A stretch of DNA of 50,464 nt from Planctomycetota bacterium (lineage in GTDB: Bacteria; Planctomycetota; UBA1135; GCA-002686595): the NCBI GenBank assembly GCA_016872795.1, contig VGYZ01000023.1, positions 1-50,464 on the forward strand, given 5' to 3'. The notes under the pieces were generated by a model, which saw nothing but the letters and a program-made list of their open reading frames with translations, was not told the origin of the DNA and ran no database searches. Each line of letters begins with the position of its first letter. Position 1 is the stretch's first letter. Below, piece by piece: positions 33,015 to 40,830 of the stretch. Both the position numbers and the translations under genes were made by a program.

Positions 33015-34556
33015 ATGGCCATTCGAGGCGCGGTTCTGGCGTTCGGCTTCGCGACGCTCGCGTGCACGGCGCGTGAGCCCGAGCCGCAGCGTGCGCATCC
33101 GGGCAACATCGTCGTGATCGTGCTCGACGATGTGAGCCCCGGTCTGATCGGTGCCTATGACCGCGAGTACGCGAAGCGGGGGCGTCCGTCGCTCGGACCG
33201 GCCTCGACACCGGAGATCGATGCGTTGCTCGCGGCACGTGGCAGGCTCTTCACGCAGGCGTGGGCCAACCCCAAGTGCACTCCGACGCGCGCGCAGATCC
33301 TCACGGGCATGCACGGAGTGCGCTCTGGTGTCGGGCAAGTCGTGATGGCGACCGCGGAAGAGCGCACATCCGGGCTCGCGCCGGTGCACGAGCTCCTGCC
33401 GGGCTTCCTCGCGCGCTCGCAAGCGCACTACGCGACGGCCGCCGTCGGCAAGTGGCACCTCTCCGGCGTGGACGAGCTCGCACGCAATCCGCTGGCACCG
33501 CTCGGCGAGCCGCCGGGGCGCTGGTTCGAGCGCTACGCCGGCTCGCTCTACAACTTGGGCGAGGATCGCGGGGCGAGCGCCGATGACGGAGGTTATTGGC
33601 GCTGGGAGAAGACGCATGCGACGAGGCTTCTTCCGTTGGAAGCGCCCTGCGGCGAGCAGCCATTGCCGTGCGTCACGATCGAGGACGGGCGCACGCCGCA
33701 GGGCTATCCGACCGTCGACACGACCGACGACGCGCTCGCGCTGGCGGGCACGCTGCCGGAGCCGTGGTTCCTCTACATCGCCTACAACGCGATTCACGAG
33801 CCGCTGCACCATGTCGCGCTCGACCTGCCCGGCACGCAGGCGTGCGACCACTCGGATCCGAGCGATGCGGCCATGGCGCGCTGCATGCTCGCGGCACTCG
33901 ACGGCCAGCTCGGGCGACTGCTGCGTGCGCTCGACGAGAGCGACACGACGGTGATCTTGGTCGGCGACAACGGGATGGCCCAGCGCGCGTTCCACCCGCC
34001 GTACTTGCGCCACCACGGCAAGGGCACGATGTTCTCCGGCGGCGTCGAGGTGCCGTTGCTCGTGCGCTCGCCGCGCATTCCCGCGGCGCTGCGCGGCACG
34101 GCGAGCGATGCCGCGGTGCTGGCGGTGGACCTGTTCGCGACGGTGGCGGATCTGTGCGGCGTCGAAGTGCCGATCCACGACTCGTTCTCGTTCGTGTCCG
34201 AGCTCACGGGCGCGAAGTCCGCGGGCGGTCGCCGCGAGCTCTACAGCGAGCGCTTCCAGCCCAACTTCGTCCCCTTGGCGGACGGGAGCATCCCGGCGGG
34301 GTTCGTCGGCCGCTTCCACGATCAGGCGCTCGCGGCGGGCGGCTTCAAGCTGATCCGCGAGACGGCGCGCGCCGAGGACGGCTCCCTGCTGCGCCACGAG
34401 CAGCTCTTCCGCCTGCCAGTGGGGGCGGACGACGACTGGATCGAGCGCGCGAACCTGCTCGCACCCGGGCCTGCCGAGCTCGAGTCGGAGGCACGGCGCG
34501 CGCTCGAGGCGCTGCGCGCCCGCCTCGACGCCGCCTATCCTTGCATCGTGCGCTGA
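33015..34556 (+). CDS. Formylglycine-dependent sulfatase (arylsulfatase family)
   Basis: Exported sulfatase of 513 aa. The signal sequence MAIRGAVLAFGFATLAC could be an imperfect lipobox (Cys17). The metal-binding start IVVIVLDDVSPGLIGAYD carries the usual Asp-Asp. The activation motif is C-T-P-T-R at Cys88, followed by AQILTGMHGVRSGV. KWHLSG, the Asp-Asn pair in VILVGDNGMAQ and the following RHHGKGTMFSGGVEVPLLVRSP complete the active site. The start at 33015 is preferred over upstream in-frame codons because those encode Arg-rich sequence unlike a signal. The substrate is not predictable. An anaerobic maturase or formylglycine-generating enzyme must be encoded elsewhere. It is divergent from the LTXXQ/sulfatase unit. 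Confidence 0.9.
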   Translation: MAIRGAVLAFGFATLACTAREPEPQRAHPGNIVVIVLDDVSPGLIGAYDREYAKRGRPSLGPASTPEIDALLAARGRLFTQAWANPKCTPTRAQILTGMHGVRSGVGQVVMATAEERTSGLAPVHELLPGFLARSQAHYATAAVGKWHLSGVDELARNPLAPLGEPPGRWFERYAGSLYNLGEDRGASADDGGYWRWEKTHATRLLPLEAPCGEQPLPCVTIEDGRTPQGYPTVDTTDDALALAGTLPEPWFLYIAYNAIHEPLHHVALDLPGTQACDHSDPSDAAMARCMLAALDGQLGRLLRALDESDTTVILVGDNGMAQRAFHPPYLRHHGKGTMFSGGVEVPLLVRSPRIPAALRGTASDAAVLAVDLFATVADLCGVEVPIHDSFSFVSELTGAKSAGGRRELYSERFQPNFVPLADGSIPAGFVGRFHDQALAAGGFKLIRETARAEDGSLLRHEQLFRLPVGADDDWIERANLLAPGPAELESEARRALEALRARLDAAYPCIVR

Positions 34557-34612
34557 CGCACGCGCCGCGAGAAATGCGACTTCGGCCCGCGCGCGGCCTT
34601 GGAGGGCGGTGT

Positions 34613-34633
34613 CATTCGCGAGTGCCGCGAATG
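34613..34633. promoter_or_regulatory. Inverted repeat upstream of argR (candidate operator)
   Basis: CATTCGC (34613-34619) and GCGAATG (34627-34633) form a perfect inverted repeat with a 7-nt spacer; another GCGAAT follows at 34636-34641. The half-site resembles the TGAAT/ATTCA core of known ARG boxes only in part. Confidence 0.45.
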
Positions 34634-34654
34634 GTGCGAATATCTATGCGGCGC

Positions 34655-34683
34655 TTGACATGGCTTTATTCGTCGAATAATGT
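34655..34683 (+). promoter_or_regulatory. argR promoter overlapped by a palindromic operator
   Basis: TTGACA (34655-34660), a 17-nt spacer and TAATGT (34678-34683) make the best sigma-70-type promoter in the window. TTATTCG-T-CGAATAA (34666-34680) is a perfect palindrome overlapping the spacer and -10, ideal for repression. Autoregulation by ArgR is inferred. Confidence 0.65.
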
Positions 34684-34724
34684 TTCGCCCTAAGCGAATG
34701 AACGTTCGTCCGCGACCCCGACCC

Positions 34725-35150
34725 ATGGCCGATCCCGACCTGCGCCGCGAAGCGATCCGCGAGCTGCTCCGCGAAGAGGAGATCGCCAGCCAAGAGGTGC
34801 TCCTCGAACGCCTCGGGCGCAAGGGATTTCACACCTCGCAGCCGGTGCTCTCGCGCGACCTGCGCGTGCTGAACGTCGCCAAGCAGGCCGGCTTCTACCG
34901 CGTCAGCGAGGAAGAGCGCGTCACGCCGCTCGCGGCGCTCAAGAGCCTCTTGCGCTCGGAGCAGCCCGTGTCGCACTTCGTGCTGCTGTACTGCGAGCCC
35001 GGCGCCGCGAGCGCCGTGGCGCGCGCTCTCGAATCCGATGGCATCGATGGCCTCGTCGGCACGATCGCCGGCGACGACACCGTGCTGGTCGCATCCGACA
35101 GCCACGCCGCTTCCATGCGCGTGCGCCGTCGCGTGCGGGAACTGCTCTAG
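34725..35150 (+). CDS. argR: Arginine repressor ArgR
   Basis: Arginine-responsive DNA-binding regulator, 141 aa from the ATG at 34725. The N-terminal winged-helix domain includes RREAIRELLREEEIASQEVLLERL and the recognition region FHTSQPVLSRDLRVL. The C-terminal hexamerisation/arginine-binding domain ends with the family motif GLVGTIAGDDTVLVA. Alternative in-frame ATGs at 34698 and 34680 exist. The first would put the start 14 nt after the -10; the second lies inside the -10 and can be excluded. Placed at the head of the arginine operon with palindromic sites in its promoter, it probably controls itself and the downstream genes. Confidence 0.93.
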   Translation: MADPDLRREAIRELLREEEIASQEVLLERLGRKGFHTSQPVLSRDLRVLNVAKQAGFYRVSEEERVTPLAALKSLLRSEQPVSHFVLLYCEPGAASAVARALESDGIDGLVGTIAGDDTVLVASDSHAASMRVRRRVRELL

Positions 35151-35252
35151 GAGCGCTGTCTGCATGTCGCGTGATCCGTTCATTTCCGTCGTTTCCTTCA
35201 CTCGCGCCTCTCGGTGGCGTGAAGCGTCCTGAGTCTCCACGAGGATCCTTCG

Positions 35253-36458
35253 ATGCGCGTTCTGCTTGCTTACTCCGGTGGTCTCGATACTTCCTACCTC
35301 GTCGCGTGGCTCACGCGCGTCGAGAAGGCACAGGTCACGACCCTGGCCGTCGATTGCGGTGGCTGGAGCGCTGCCGAGCGCCGTGACATCGCGAGCCGCG
35401 CCGTTGCGCTCGGCGCCGTGGAGCACCGCTTCGTCGACGCACGCGCCGAGCTGTTCTCGCGCGTCGTGCGCTGGCTGATCGCCGGCAATGTGCGCCGCGG
35501 CGCGGCCTACCCGCTGTCGGTGGGGGCCGAGCGCGGCCTGCAGGCCGAGATCCTCGCGCGCATGTCGACCGAAGGCGGCTTCGATGCCTGCGCGCACGGC
35601 TGCACCGCGGCCGGCAACGACCAAGTGCGCTTCGAGGCCGCGCTCGCGACGATCGCGCCCAGCTTGAAGGCGCTCGCGCCCGTGCGCGACCTCGCGCCGA
35701 GCCGCGAAGAGCAGCGCAAGTGGCTCGCCGAGCAGGGCCTTCCGGTTCCGGCCGCGGGCGGCAAGTACTCGGTCAATCAGGGGCTGTGGGGCGTCACCAT
35801 CGGCGGCGGCGAGCTGCACACCTCCGATCAGGCTCTGCCCGAGGAGGCGTGGTACTGGACGAAGAACGGTCACGGTCGCGCGACGCTGCAAATCGGCTTC
35901 GAGAGCGGCATCCCCGTCTCGCTCGGCGGCATGCCGATGGATCCGGTGACGCTCGTCGAGCGCCTGAACCAAGAAGCCGGTGCCTTCGGCGTCGGCCGCG
36001 GCTACCACCTCGGCGACACCGTGCTCGGCATCAAGGGCCGCATCGCCTTCGAGGCGCCGGCCGCGGAAGTGCTGATCGAAGCGCACCGCGAGCTCGAGAA
36101 GCTCGTGCTGATCGAGGACCAGCGCTTCTGGAAGGATCACCTGGGCGACATCTACGGCCGCCGCCTGCACCAGGGCCTGTTCCACGATCCCTTCCAGCGC
36201 GACCTCGAGGCATTCTTCGCGTCGACGCAGCAGCGCGTCACGGGCATGGTCAAAGTGCGCGTGCAGCCCGGCTCGGCGCTGGTCGAGGGCGTGTCGTCGC
36301 CCTACAGCATGCTCGCCGCGAGCGACGCCAAGTACGGCGAGCGCGCGGGCTCCAACTCCACGCCGCAGGGCGCGCTCGGCCTCGCGCGCGCGCTGGCGGA
36401 ACCGGCGCGGCTCTTCCGTCGCGCGGGCGAGAAGGCCACTGCGGAGAGCGCGAAGTGA
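35253..36458 (+). CDS. argG: Argininosuccinate synthase
   Basis: Joins citrulline and aspartate with ATP to form argininosuccinate. The N-terminal PP-loop reads LLAYSGGLDTSYLVAWL (typical AYSGGLDTS). The central region contains CAHGCTAAGNDQVRFE, the citrulline/aspartate-binding segment, and PVPAAGGKYSVNQGLWG. A ribosome-binding site, GAGGA, lies 7 nt before the ATG. The 102-bp gap from argR contains no gene; it can form an imperfect hairpin (about 35197-35223), so a separate control point for argG is possible. The stop overlaps the next GTG by 4 nt (GTGA). Length (401 aa) is normal. Confidence 0.96.
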   Translation: MRVLLAYSGGLDTSYLVAWLTRVEKAQVTTLAVDCGGWSAAERRDIASRAVALGAVEHRFVDARAELFSRVVRWLIAGNVRRGAAYPLSVGAERGLQAEILARMSTEGGFDACAHGCTAAGNDQVRFEAALATIAPSLKALAPVRDLAPSREEQRKWLAEQGLPVPAAGGKYSVNQGLWGVTIGGGELHTSDQALPEEAWYWTKNGHGRATLQIGFESGIPVSLGGMPMDPVTLVERLNQEAGAFGVGRGYHLGDTVLGIKGRIAFEAPAAEVLIEAHRELEKLVLIEDQRFWKDHLGDIYGRRLHQGLFHDPFQRDLEAFFASTQQRVTGMVKVRVQPGSALVEGVSSPYSMLAASDAKYGERAGSNSTPQGALGLARALAEPARLFRRAGEKATAESAK

Positions 36459-37543
36459 AGCGCTGCACTCTCGACAAGATTGCGTCGGTCACGCTGCGCC
36501 TCGGCCTCGATCGCAACGCCGTGCTCGGTGACACGCTCCCGGCGCAGGCAGGCACGGTCGTGGCGTGCCGCGTGAAAAACGCGAAGACGAGCTACAACAC
36601 GCTCGAGGATGTGCACGGGCGCATGGTCGCGCTGCACCCCGGCGACATCATCGCCGGAGCGCTCGGCCATCGCGACGCGCTGTACGGCTTCAGCGGCAAG
36701 GTGCCGACGAAAGTGGCGGTGGGGGACGAGCTGCAGCTGCTCAACCTCGGCGGCGTGATCGGCACGGGCGCGGAGGCGACGGCGGCGACGGGCGAGCCGT
36801 TCCGGCTCGAAGTGCTCGGTTCCGTGCTGGAGTTCCCGTACCTCGCGACGCGCGTCGGCATCCCGGCGAACATCGCGCGCGCGGCGCTCCCGACGCAGCC
36901 GATGCCGACGCGCGCGGAAGGACTGCCGCCGCTGATCGTGCTGGTCGGCACCTGCATGGACGCGGGCAAGACCACGGCCGCGTCGATCCTGATCAGCGAG
37001 CTTTCGCACAAGGGCATGCGCGTCGCTGCGGGCAAGCTCACGGGCGTCTCGCTGCGCCGCGACATCCTGCAGATGCAGGACTGCGGCGCGGAGCCGGTCG
37101 CGATCTTCACCGACTTCGGCGTCGTGACGACGGACGAGAGCACCTCTGTGCCCGCCGCGCACAGCCTGATCGCGAACCTCGCGGGCGCCGAGCCCGACCT
37201 GATCGTGCTCGAGATGGGCGACGGCCTGCTCGGTACCTACGGCGTGCAATCGCTGCTCTCCGACGAGTCGATCCGCAACGCGATCGAGAGCGTCGTGCTG
37301 TGCGCGCAGGACCCGGTCGGCGCGTGGGGCGGGCAGATGCTCTTGCGCGAGCGCTACGGCCTCGCGGTCGATGTCACCAGCGGACGCGTGACCGACACGC
37401 CCGTCGGGCGGCGATTCTGCGAGGAGAAGCTGGGCGTGCCTGCGTTCAACGCGCTGCGCGAGGGCCGCAACCTCACCGAGGCCGTGCTCAAGGGTCTGCG
37501 CGAGAAGAGGCTCAAGCTCGGTCGCGCGCTGGTGCAAGCATGA
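36455..37543 (+). CDS. P-loop NTPase-fold protein of unknown function inside the arginine operon
   Basis: Protein of 362 aa in two parts. The N-terminal half (about 1-150) is beta-rich with no family I can name. The C-terminal half is a P-loop domain with VLVGTCMDAGKTTAA (Walker A, Gly165 to Thr174), KLTGVSLRRD, then LIVLEMGDGLLG and VVLCAQDPVGAWGG. This order resembles the SIMIBI-type folds of BioD/CobB and, loosely, the DUF1611 family that includes the D-glutamate N-acetyltransferase DgcN. It overlaps argG (GTGA) and argC (ATGA) by 4 nt each, so it is certainly co-translated with arginine enzymes. A role in acyl-glutamate formation is a hypothesis; an NTP-dependent ligase or regulator is equally possible. 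Confidence 0.85.
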   Translation: MKRCTLDKIASVTLRLGLDRNAVLGDTLPAQAGTVVACRVKNAKTSYNTLEDVHGRMVALHPGDIIAGALGHRDALYGFSGKVPTKVAVGDELQLLNLGGVIGTGAEATAATGEPFRLEVLGSVLEFPYLATRVGIPANIARAALPTQPMPTRAEGLPPLIVLVGTCMDAGKTTAASILISELSHKGMRVAAGKLTGVSLRRDILQMQDCGAEPVAIFTDFGVVTTDESTSVPAAHSLIANLAGAEPDLIVLEMGDGLLGTYGVQSLLSDESIRNAIESVVLCAQDPVGAWGGQMLLRERYGLAVDVTSGRVTDTPVGRRFCEEKLGVPAFNALREGRNLTEAVLKGLREKRLKLGRALVQA

Positions 37544-38631
37544 ACGCGACGCTGACGCGCACCGCGACCGTGCCGGCGTGGGTGTTCGGCGCCAAAGGCA
37601 TGCTCGCGGGCGAGCTGTTGCGACTGCTCGATCTCCATCCCGGGCTCGAGCTGCGCGGCGCGGTCTCGCGCAGCGAGCAGGGCGTCGTCGAAGCGCATCC
37701 GCATCTCGTGACGCGCACGCGCACATGCAACACGGACGAGGCGCGCGCGGCGATCGCGCAAGCGCTCGTCGGTGGCGGTCGCGCCGTCGCGTTCCTCGCG
37801 TTGCCGCATGGCGAGTCCGCGAGCCTGTGGGCCAAGCTCTCTGCGGAACTCGGCGCGCTCGCTTCGAACCTGTACCTCGTCGATCTCGCCGCGGACTTCC
37901 GCCTCGCGAGCCCCGCGCGCTACCAGTCGGCCTACGGGCATCCGCACCCCGCGCCGGCGGAGCTCGAGCGCTTCACCTACGGACTCGTCGAGCTGCACCG
38001 CGAAGCTATCGCCCGCTCGCGGCGAGTGGCGGCGCCCGGATGCTTCGCCACCGCGCTGCAACTCGCCTGCGTGCCCGCCGCGCGTGCGAAGCTGCTCGAC
38101 ACTTCGCGTCCCTGGATTCTGCACGGCATCACCGGCTCGAGCGGCTCGGGCGTCGAGCCCAAGCCCGGCACGCACCATCCGTGGCGCCACGCGAACATGT
38201 GGGCCTACTCGCTGGACGGGCACCGCCACGAGGCGGAGCTCGCGCAAGCGCTCGAGCCGCACGGGAGCGTGCCGCCGATTCACTTCGTCGCGCACTCGGG
38301 GCCGATGGCGCGCGGCATTCACTTGACCGCGGCGCTGCCGCTCGCGCGCAAGGTGACGACGGCGGAGGCGCGCGCGGCCTACACGGAGCTGTTCGGCGGC
38401 TCGACATTCGTCGAAGTGCTCGACGGCGCGAAGGTGCCTGACCTGCGCTCCATCAGCGCGTCCAATCGCGCGCAGCTCGCTGTGCATGTGCGCGGTGATG
38501 TGCTCAATGTGCTCTGCACGCTCGACAACATGACCAAAGGCGGCGCCGGACAGGCGCTGCAGTGCCTGAATGTGATGCTCGGATTTCCCGAGCACTGGGG
38601 CCTGCCTCGCGCGGGCCTGGGAGTGAACTGA
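37540..38631 (+). CDS. argC: N-acyl-gamma-glutamyl-phosphate reductase
   Basis: NADPH-dependent reduction of N-acyl-glutamyl phosphate to the semialdehyde, third step of arginine synthesis. The Rossmann start is AWVFGAKGMLAGELLRLL, slightly unusual in having GAKGMLAGE for the common GASGYTG. The catalytic Cys168 lies in VAAPGCFATALQL. Further motifs are FLALPHGES, LVDLAADFRL, TGSSGSGVEPKPGTHHPWR and DNMTKGGAGQALQCLN. The start overlaps the upstream gene (ATGA) and the stop is 1 bp from argD. Length (363 aa) is normal. Given the downstream carbamoyltransferase, the acyl group may be succinyl rather than acetyl. Confidence 0.95.
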   Translation: MNATLTRTATVPAWVFGAKGMLAGELLRLLDLHPGLELRGAVSRSEQGVVEAHPHLVTRTRTCNTDEARAAIAQALVGGGRAVAFLALPHGESASLWAKLSAELGALASNLYLVDLAADFRLASPARYQSAYGHPHPAPAELERFTYGLVELHREAIARSRRVAAPGCFATALQLACVPAARAKLLDTSRPWILHGITGSSGSGVEPKPGTHHPWRHANMWAYSLDGHRHEAELAQALEPHGSVPPIHFVAHSGPMARGIHLTAALPLARKVTTAEARAAYTELFGGSTFVEVLDGAKVPDLRSISASNRAQLAVHVRGDVLNVLCTLDNMTKGGAGQALQCLNVMLGFPEHWGLPRAGLGVN

Positions 38632-38632
38632 C

Positions 38633-39778
38633 ATGCATCTGCGCGAAGTCGACGCGTACGCGCGTCTCCCCCTCCAAGTCGTCGGCGCCGAAGGCAACGA
38701 GCTGATCCTCGAGGGCGGCCGGCGCCTGCTCGATCTCTACGGCGGCCACTGCGTCAACACGCTCGGTGCCGGCGATGCGGGCCTCGGCAAGGTTATCCAA
38801 GAGCAATGGAAGCGCCTGTCGTTCGCCACGAACCTGGTCGATCACGAGCCGCGCCGCGGTTTTCTGTCCGCGTTCGAGGGCAACTTGCCTCCGTGCGACG
38901 GCGGCTGGAGCGTGTTCTTGGCCAACAGCGGCGCGGAAGCGAACGACAACGCGCTCAAGCACGCGCTCGCCTTCACACGCCGTCGCAAGGTCGTGTTCTT
39001 CAAGGGCGCCTTCCACGGACGCACGGCGGCCGCGGCGGCGGTGAGCGATACGAAGCTCGCCGCGTTCCCGTCGACGCCGTTCGATGTGGTCAAGCTGCCG
39101 TGGAATGACCCCGAGATGGCCGCGAAGGCGATCGACACCACCGTCGGCGCCGTGATTCTCGAGCCCTACCAGTCGCTCGCGGGCGTCACCGAGCCGAGCA
39201 TGGAGTTCCTGAACACGCTGCGCCGCCTGTGCGATCGCACGGGTGCCGTGCTCATCTTCGACGAGGTGCAGACGGGCAACGGGCGTCTCGGCAAGCCGTG
39301 GGCTTCGCAGCACTTCGGCGTCGTACCGGACTCGTTCACGACGGCGAAGGGCGCGGCCGGCGGCCTGCCGATCGGCATCACCGTGATCCGCACGAAGATG
39401 GCGCAGGCCGTGCCGGGCAAGCTGTTCGGCTCGACCTTCGGCGGCGGTCCGCTCGTGCTCGCGGCGGCCGCGATGGTCGCGCACCGCGTGGGCCAGCCGC
39501 AGTTTCTCGCCAATGTGCGCGCGACCTCGGAGGCGTTGAAAGTCGCCGCGCTGCGCGGGCCGATCGCATCGATCCGCGGCGCGGGTCTTTTGCTCGGCCT
39601 CGTGGTGAAGCCCGAGCTCAAGGCCGCGACCGTGCGCGACCTGCTGCTCGAGCAGGGCGTGCTGATCGGCACGAGCGACGATCCGCAGGTGCTGCGCCTG
39701 TCGCCGGCGCTGACGCTCTCGCCCGCGGAAGCGCCGCAGCTCGCGCGCGCTCTCGAAGCACTGGAGGTGAAGGCATGA
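38633..39778 (+). CDS. argD: Acylornithine aminotransferase
   Basis: Pyridoxal-phosphate class III aminotransferase giving N-acylornithine from the semialdehyde and glutamate. Motifs in order are LDLYGGHCVNTLG, LANSGAEANDNALKHA, FHGRTAAAAAVS, GAVILEPYQSLAGV, the cofactor-ring aspartate in LIFDEVQTGNGRLG, and the Schiff-base lysine in FTTAKGAAGGLP (about residue 238). FGSTFGGGPL follows. Length 381 aa, typical of ArgD. It starts 1 bp after argC and its stop overlaps argF' by 4 nt. Confidence 0.95.
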   Translation: MHLREVDAYARLPLQVVGAEGNELILEGGRRLLDLYGGHCVNTLGAGDAGLGKVIQEQWKRLSFATNLVDHEPRRGFLSAFEGNLPPCDGGWSVFLANSGAEANDNALKHALAFTRRRKVVFFKGAFHGRTAAAAAVSDTKLAAFPSTPFDVVKLPWNDPEMAAKAIDTTVGAVILEPYQSLAGVTEPSMEFLNTLRRLCDRTGAVLIFDEVQTGNGRLGKPWASQHFGVVPDSFTTAKGAAGGLPIGITVIRTKMAQAVPGKLFGSTFGGGPLVLAAAAMVAHRVGQPQFLANVRATSEALKVAALRGPIASIRGAGLLLGLVVKPELKAATVRDLLLEQGVLIGTSDDPQVLRLSPALTLSPAEAPQLARALEALEVKA

Positions 39779-40830
39779 AGGGCTTCTACGATCTGAGCGA
39801 TCTCGCGACGGCGGATGTCGAGAAGCTCGTGGCTCGCGCGCTGCACCTGCGCGCCGGCGTGGCTCCGCGCCGGTTCGACGGCAAGGCGCTCGGCATCCTG
39901 TTCTTCAACCCGAGTCTGCGCACGCAGGCCTCGTTCCAGCGCGCCGCGGGCAAGCTCGGCGTCGATCTCGTGCAGTTGCAGGCCGGTGGCAACGGCGTGT
40001 GGGGCATCGAGTGCGAAGACGGCGTCACGATGGACGCCGGCAATGCGGAGCATGTGCGCGAGGCGGCGCCGGTGCTCGGCCGCTTCGTCGATGTGCTCGC
40101 GATCCGCGCCTTTGCGGGCATCCAGTCGCTCGATCGCGACCTGCGCGACGCGCTGATGAACGGCTTCCGCAAGCACGCGGGAGTGCCGGTCGTCAACATG
40201 GAGAGCGCGTTGTGGCATCCGTGCCAAGCGCTCGCCGACTGGACCACGCTGGACTTCTACGAGGTTTCGCGCCGCGCCAAGTTCGTGCTCACATGGGCGT
40301 GGCATCCCAAGCCGCTACCGCATGCGGTGCCGAACTCGACCTTGTGCATGGCGACGCAACGCGGCATGGATGTCGTCGTGCTGCGCCCGAAGGGCTACGA
40401 CTTGCATCAGTCGATCCTCGCGCAGGCGGGCGCGCTCGCGCGAGACAACGGCGGCACGCTCACGATCACGGACGACCGCGAGTCTGCTCTCAAGGACGCG
40501 AGCATCGTCTACGCCAAGTCGTGGGCGTCGCTCGGATGCTGGGGCAACGCCGAGGCGGAGACCGCGCAGCGCGCGGATCTGCGCGAGTGGTGCGTCAGTC
40601 CCGAGTGGATGAAGCGCACGGATCGCGCGCGCTTCATGCACTGCCTCCCCGTGCGCCGCAATGTCGTGGTGCGCGACGAGGTACTCGACGGTCCGTGGTC
40701 GATCGTGATCGATCAGGCCGAGAATCGCCTGCACTCCCAGACCGCGCTGCTCGAAAGCCAGTTCGCGAGCCTCGAGCGCAAGGGCCAGATCCGCGCGAAG
40801 TCCCCCGTTACCCTGGAACTCCCGCAATGA
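39775..40830 (+). CDS. argF': N-acylornithine carbamoyltransferase, probably N-succinylornithine type
   Basis: Transfers carbamoyl phosphate to N-acylornithine, giving N-acylcitrulline. The chain (351 aa) resembles the Xanthomonas/Bacteroides AOTCase/SOTCase branch rather than ordinary ArgF. It has FFNPSLRTQASFQ, AFAGIQSLDRDLRDALMNGF, the long VLTWAWHPKPLPHAVPNS, YAKSWASLG and FMHCLPVRRNVVV. Aligning DAGNAEH by eye to DGDTEEH of the Xanthomonas enzyme puts Ala91 at the position of its Glu92, the residue reported to decide acetyl versus succinyl. Ala there favours succinyl. The carbamoyl-phosphate motif reads SLRTQ rather than the usual SxRTR. A strong GGAGGTGA (39763-39770) precedes the ATG. 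Confidence 0.9.
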   Translation: MKGFYDLSDLATADVEKLVARALHLRAGVAPRRFDGKALGILFFNPSLRTQASFQRAAGKLGVDLVQLQAGGNGVWGIECEDGVTMDAGNAEHVREAAPVLGRFVDVLAIRAFAGIQSLDRDLRDALMNGFRKHAGVPVVNMESALWHPCQALADWTTLDFYEVSRRAKFVLTWAWHPKPLPHAVPNSTLCMATQRGMDVVVLRPKGYDLHQSILAQAGALARDNGGTLTITDDRESALKDASIVYAKSWASLGCWGNAEAETAQRADLREWCVSPEWMKRTDRARFMHCLPVRRNVVVRDEVLDGPWSIVIDQAENRLHSQTALLESQFASLERKGQIRAKSPVTLELPQ

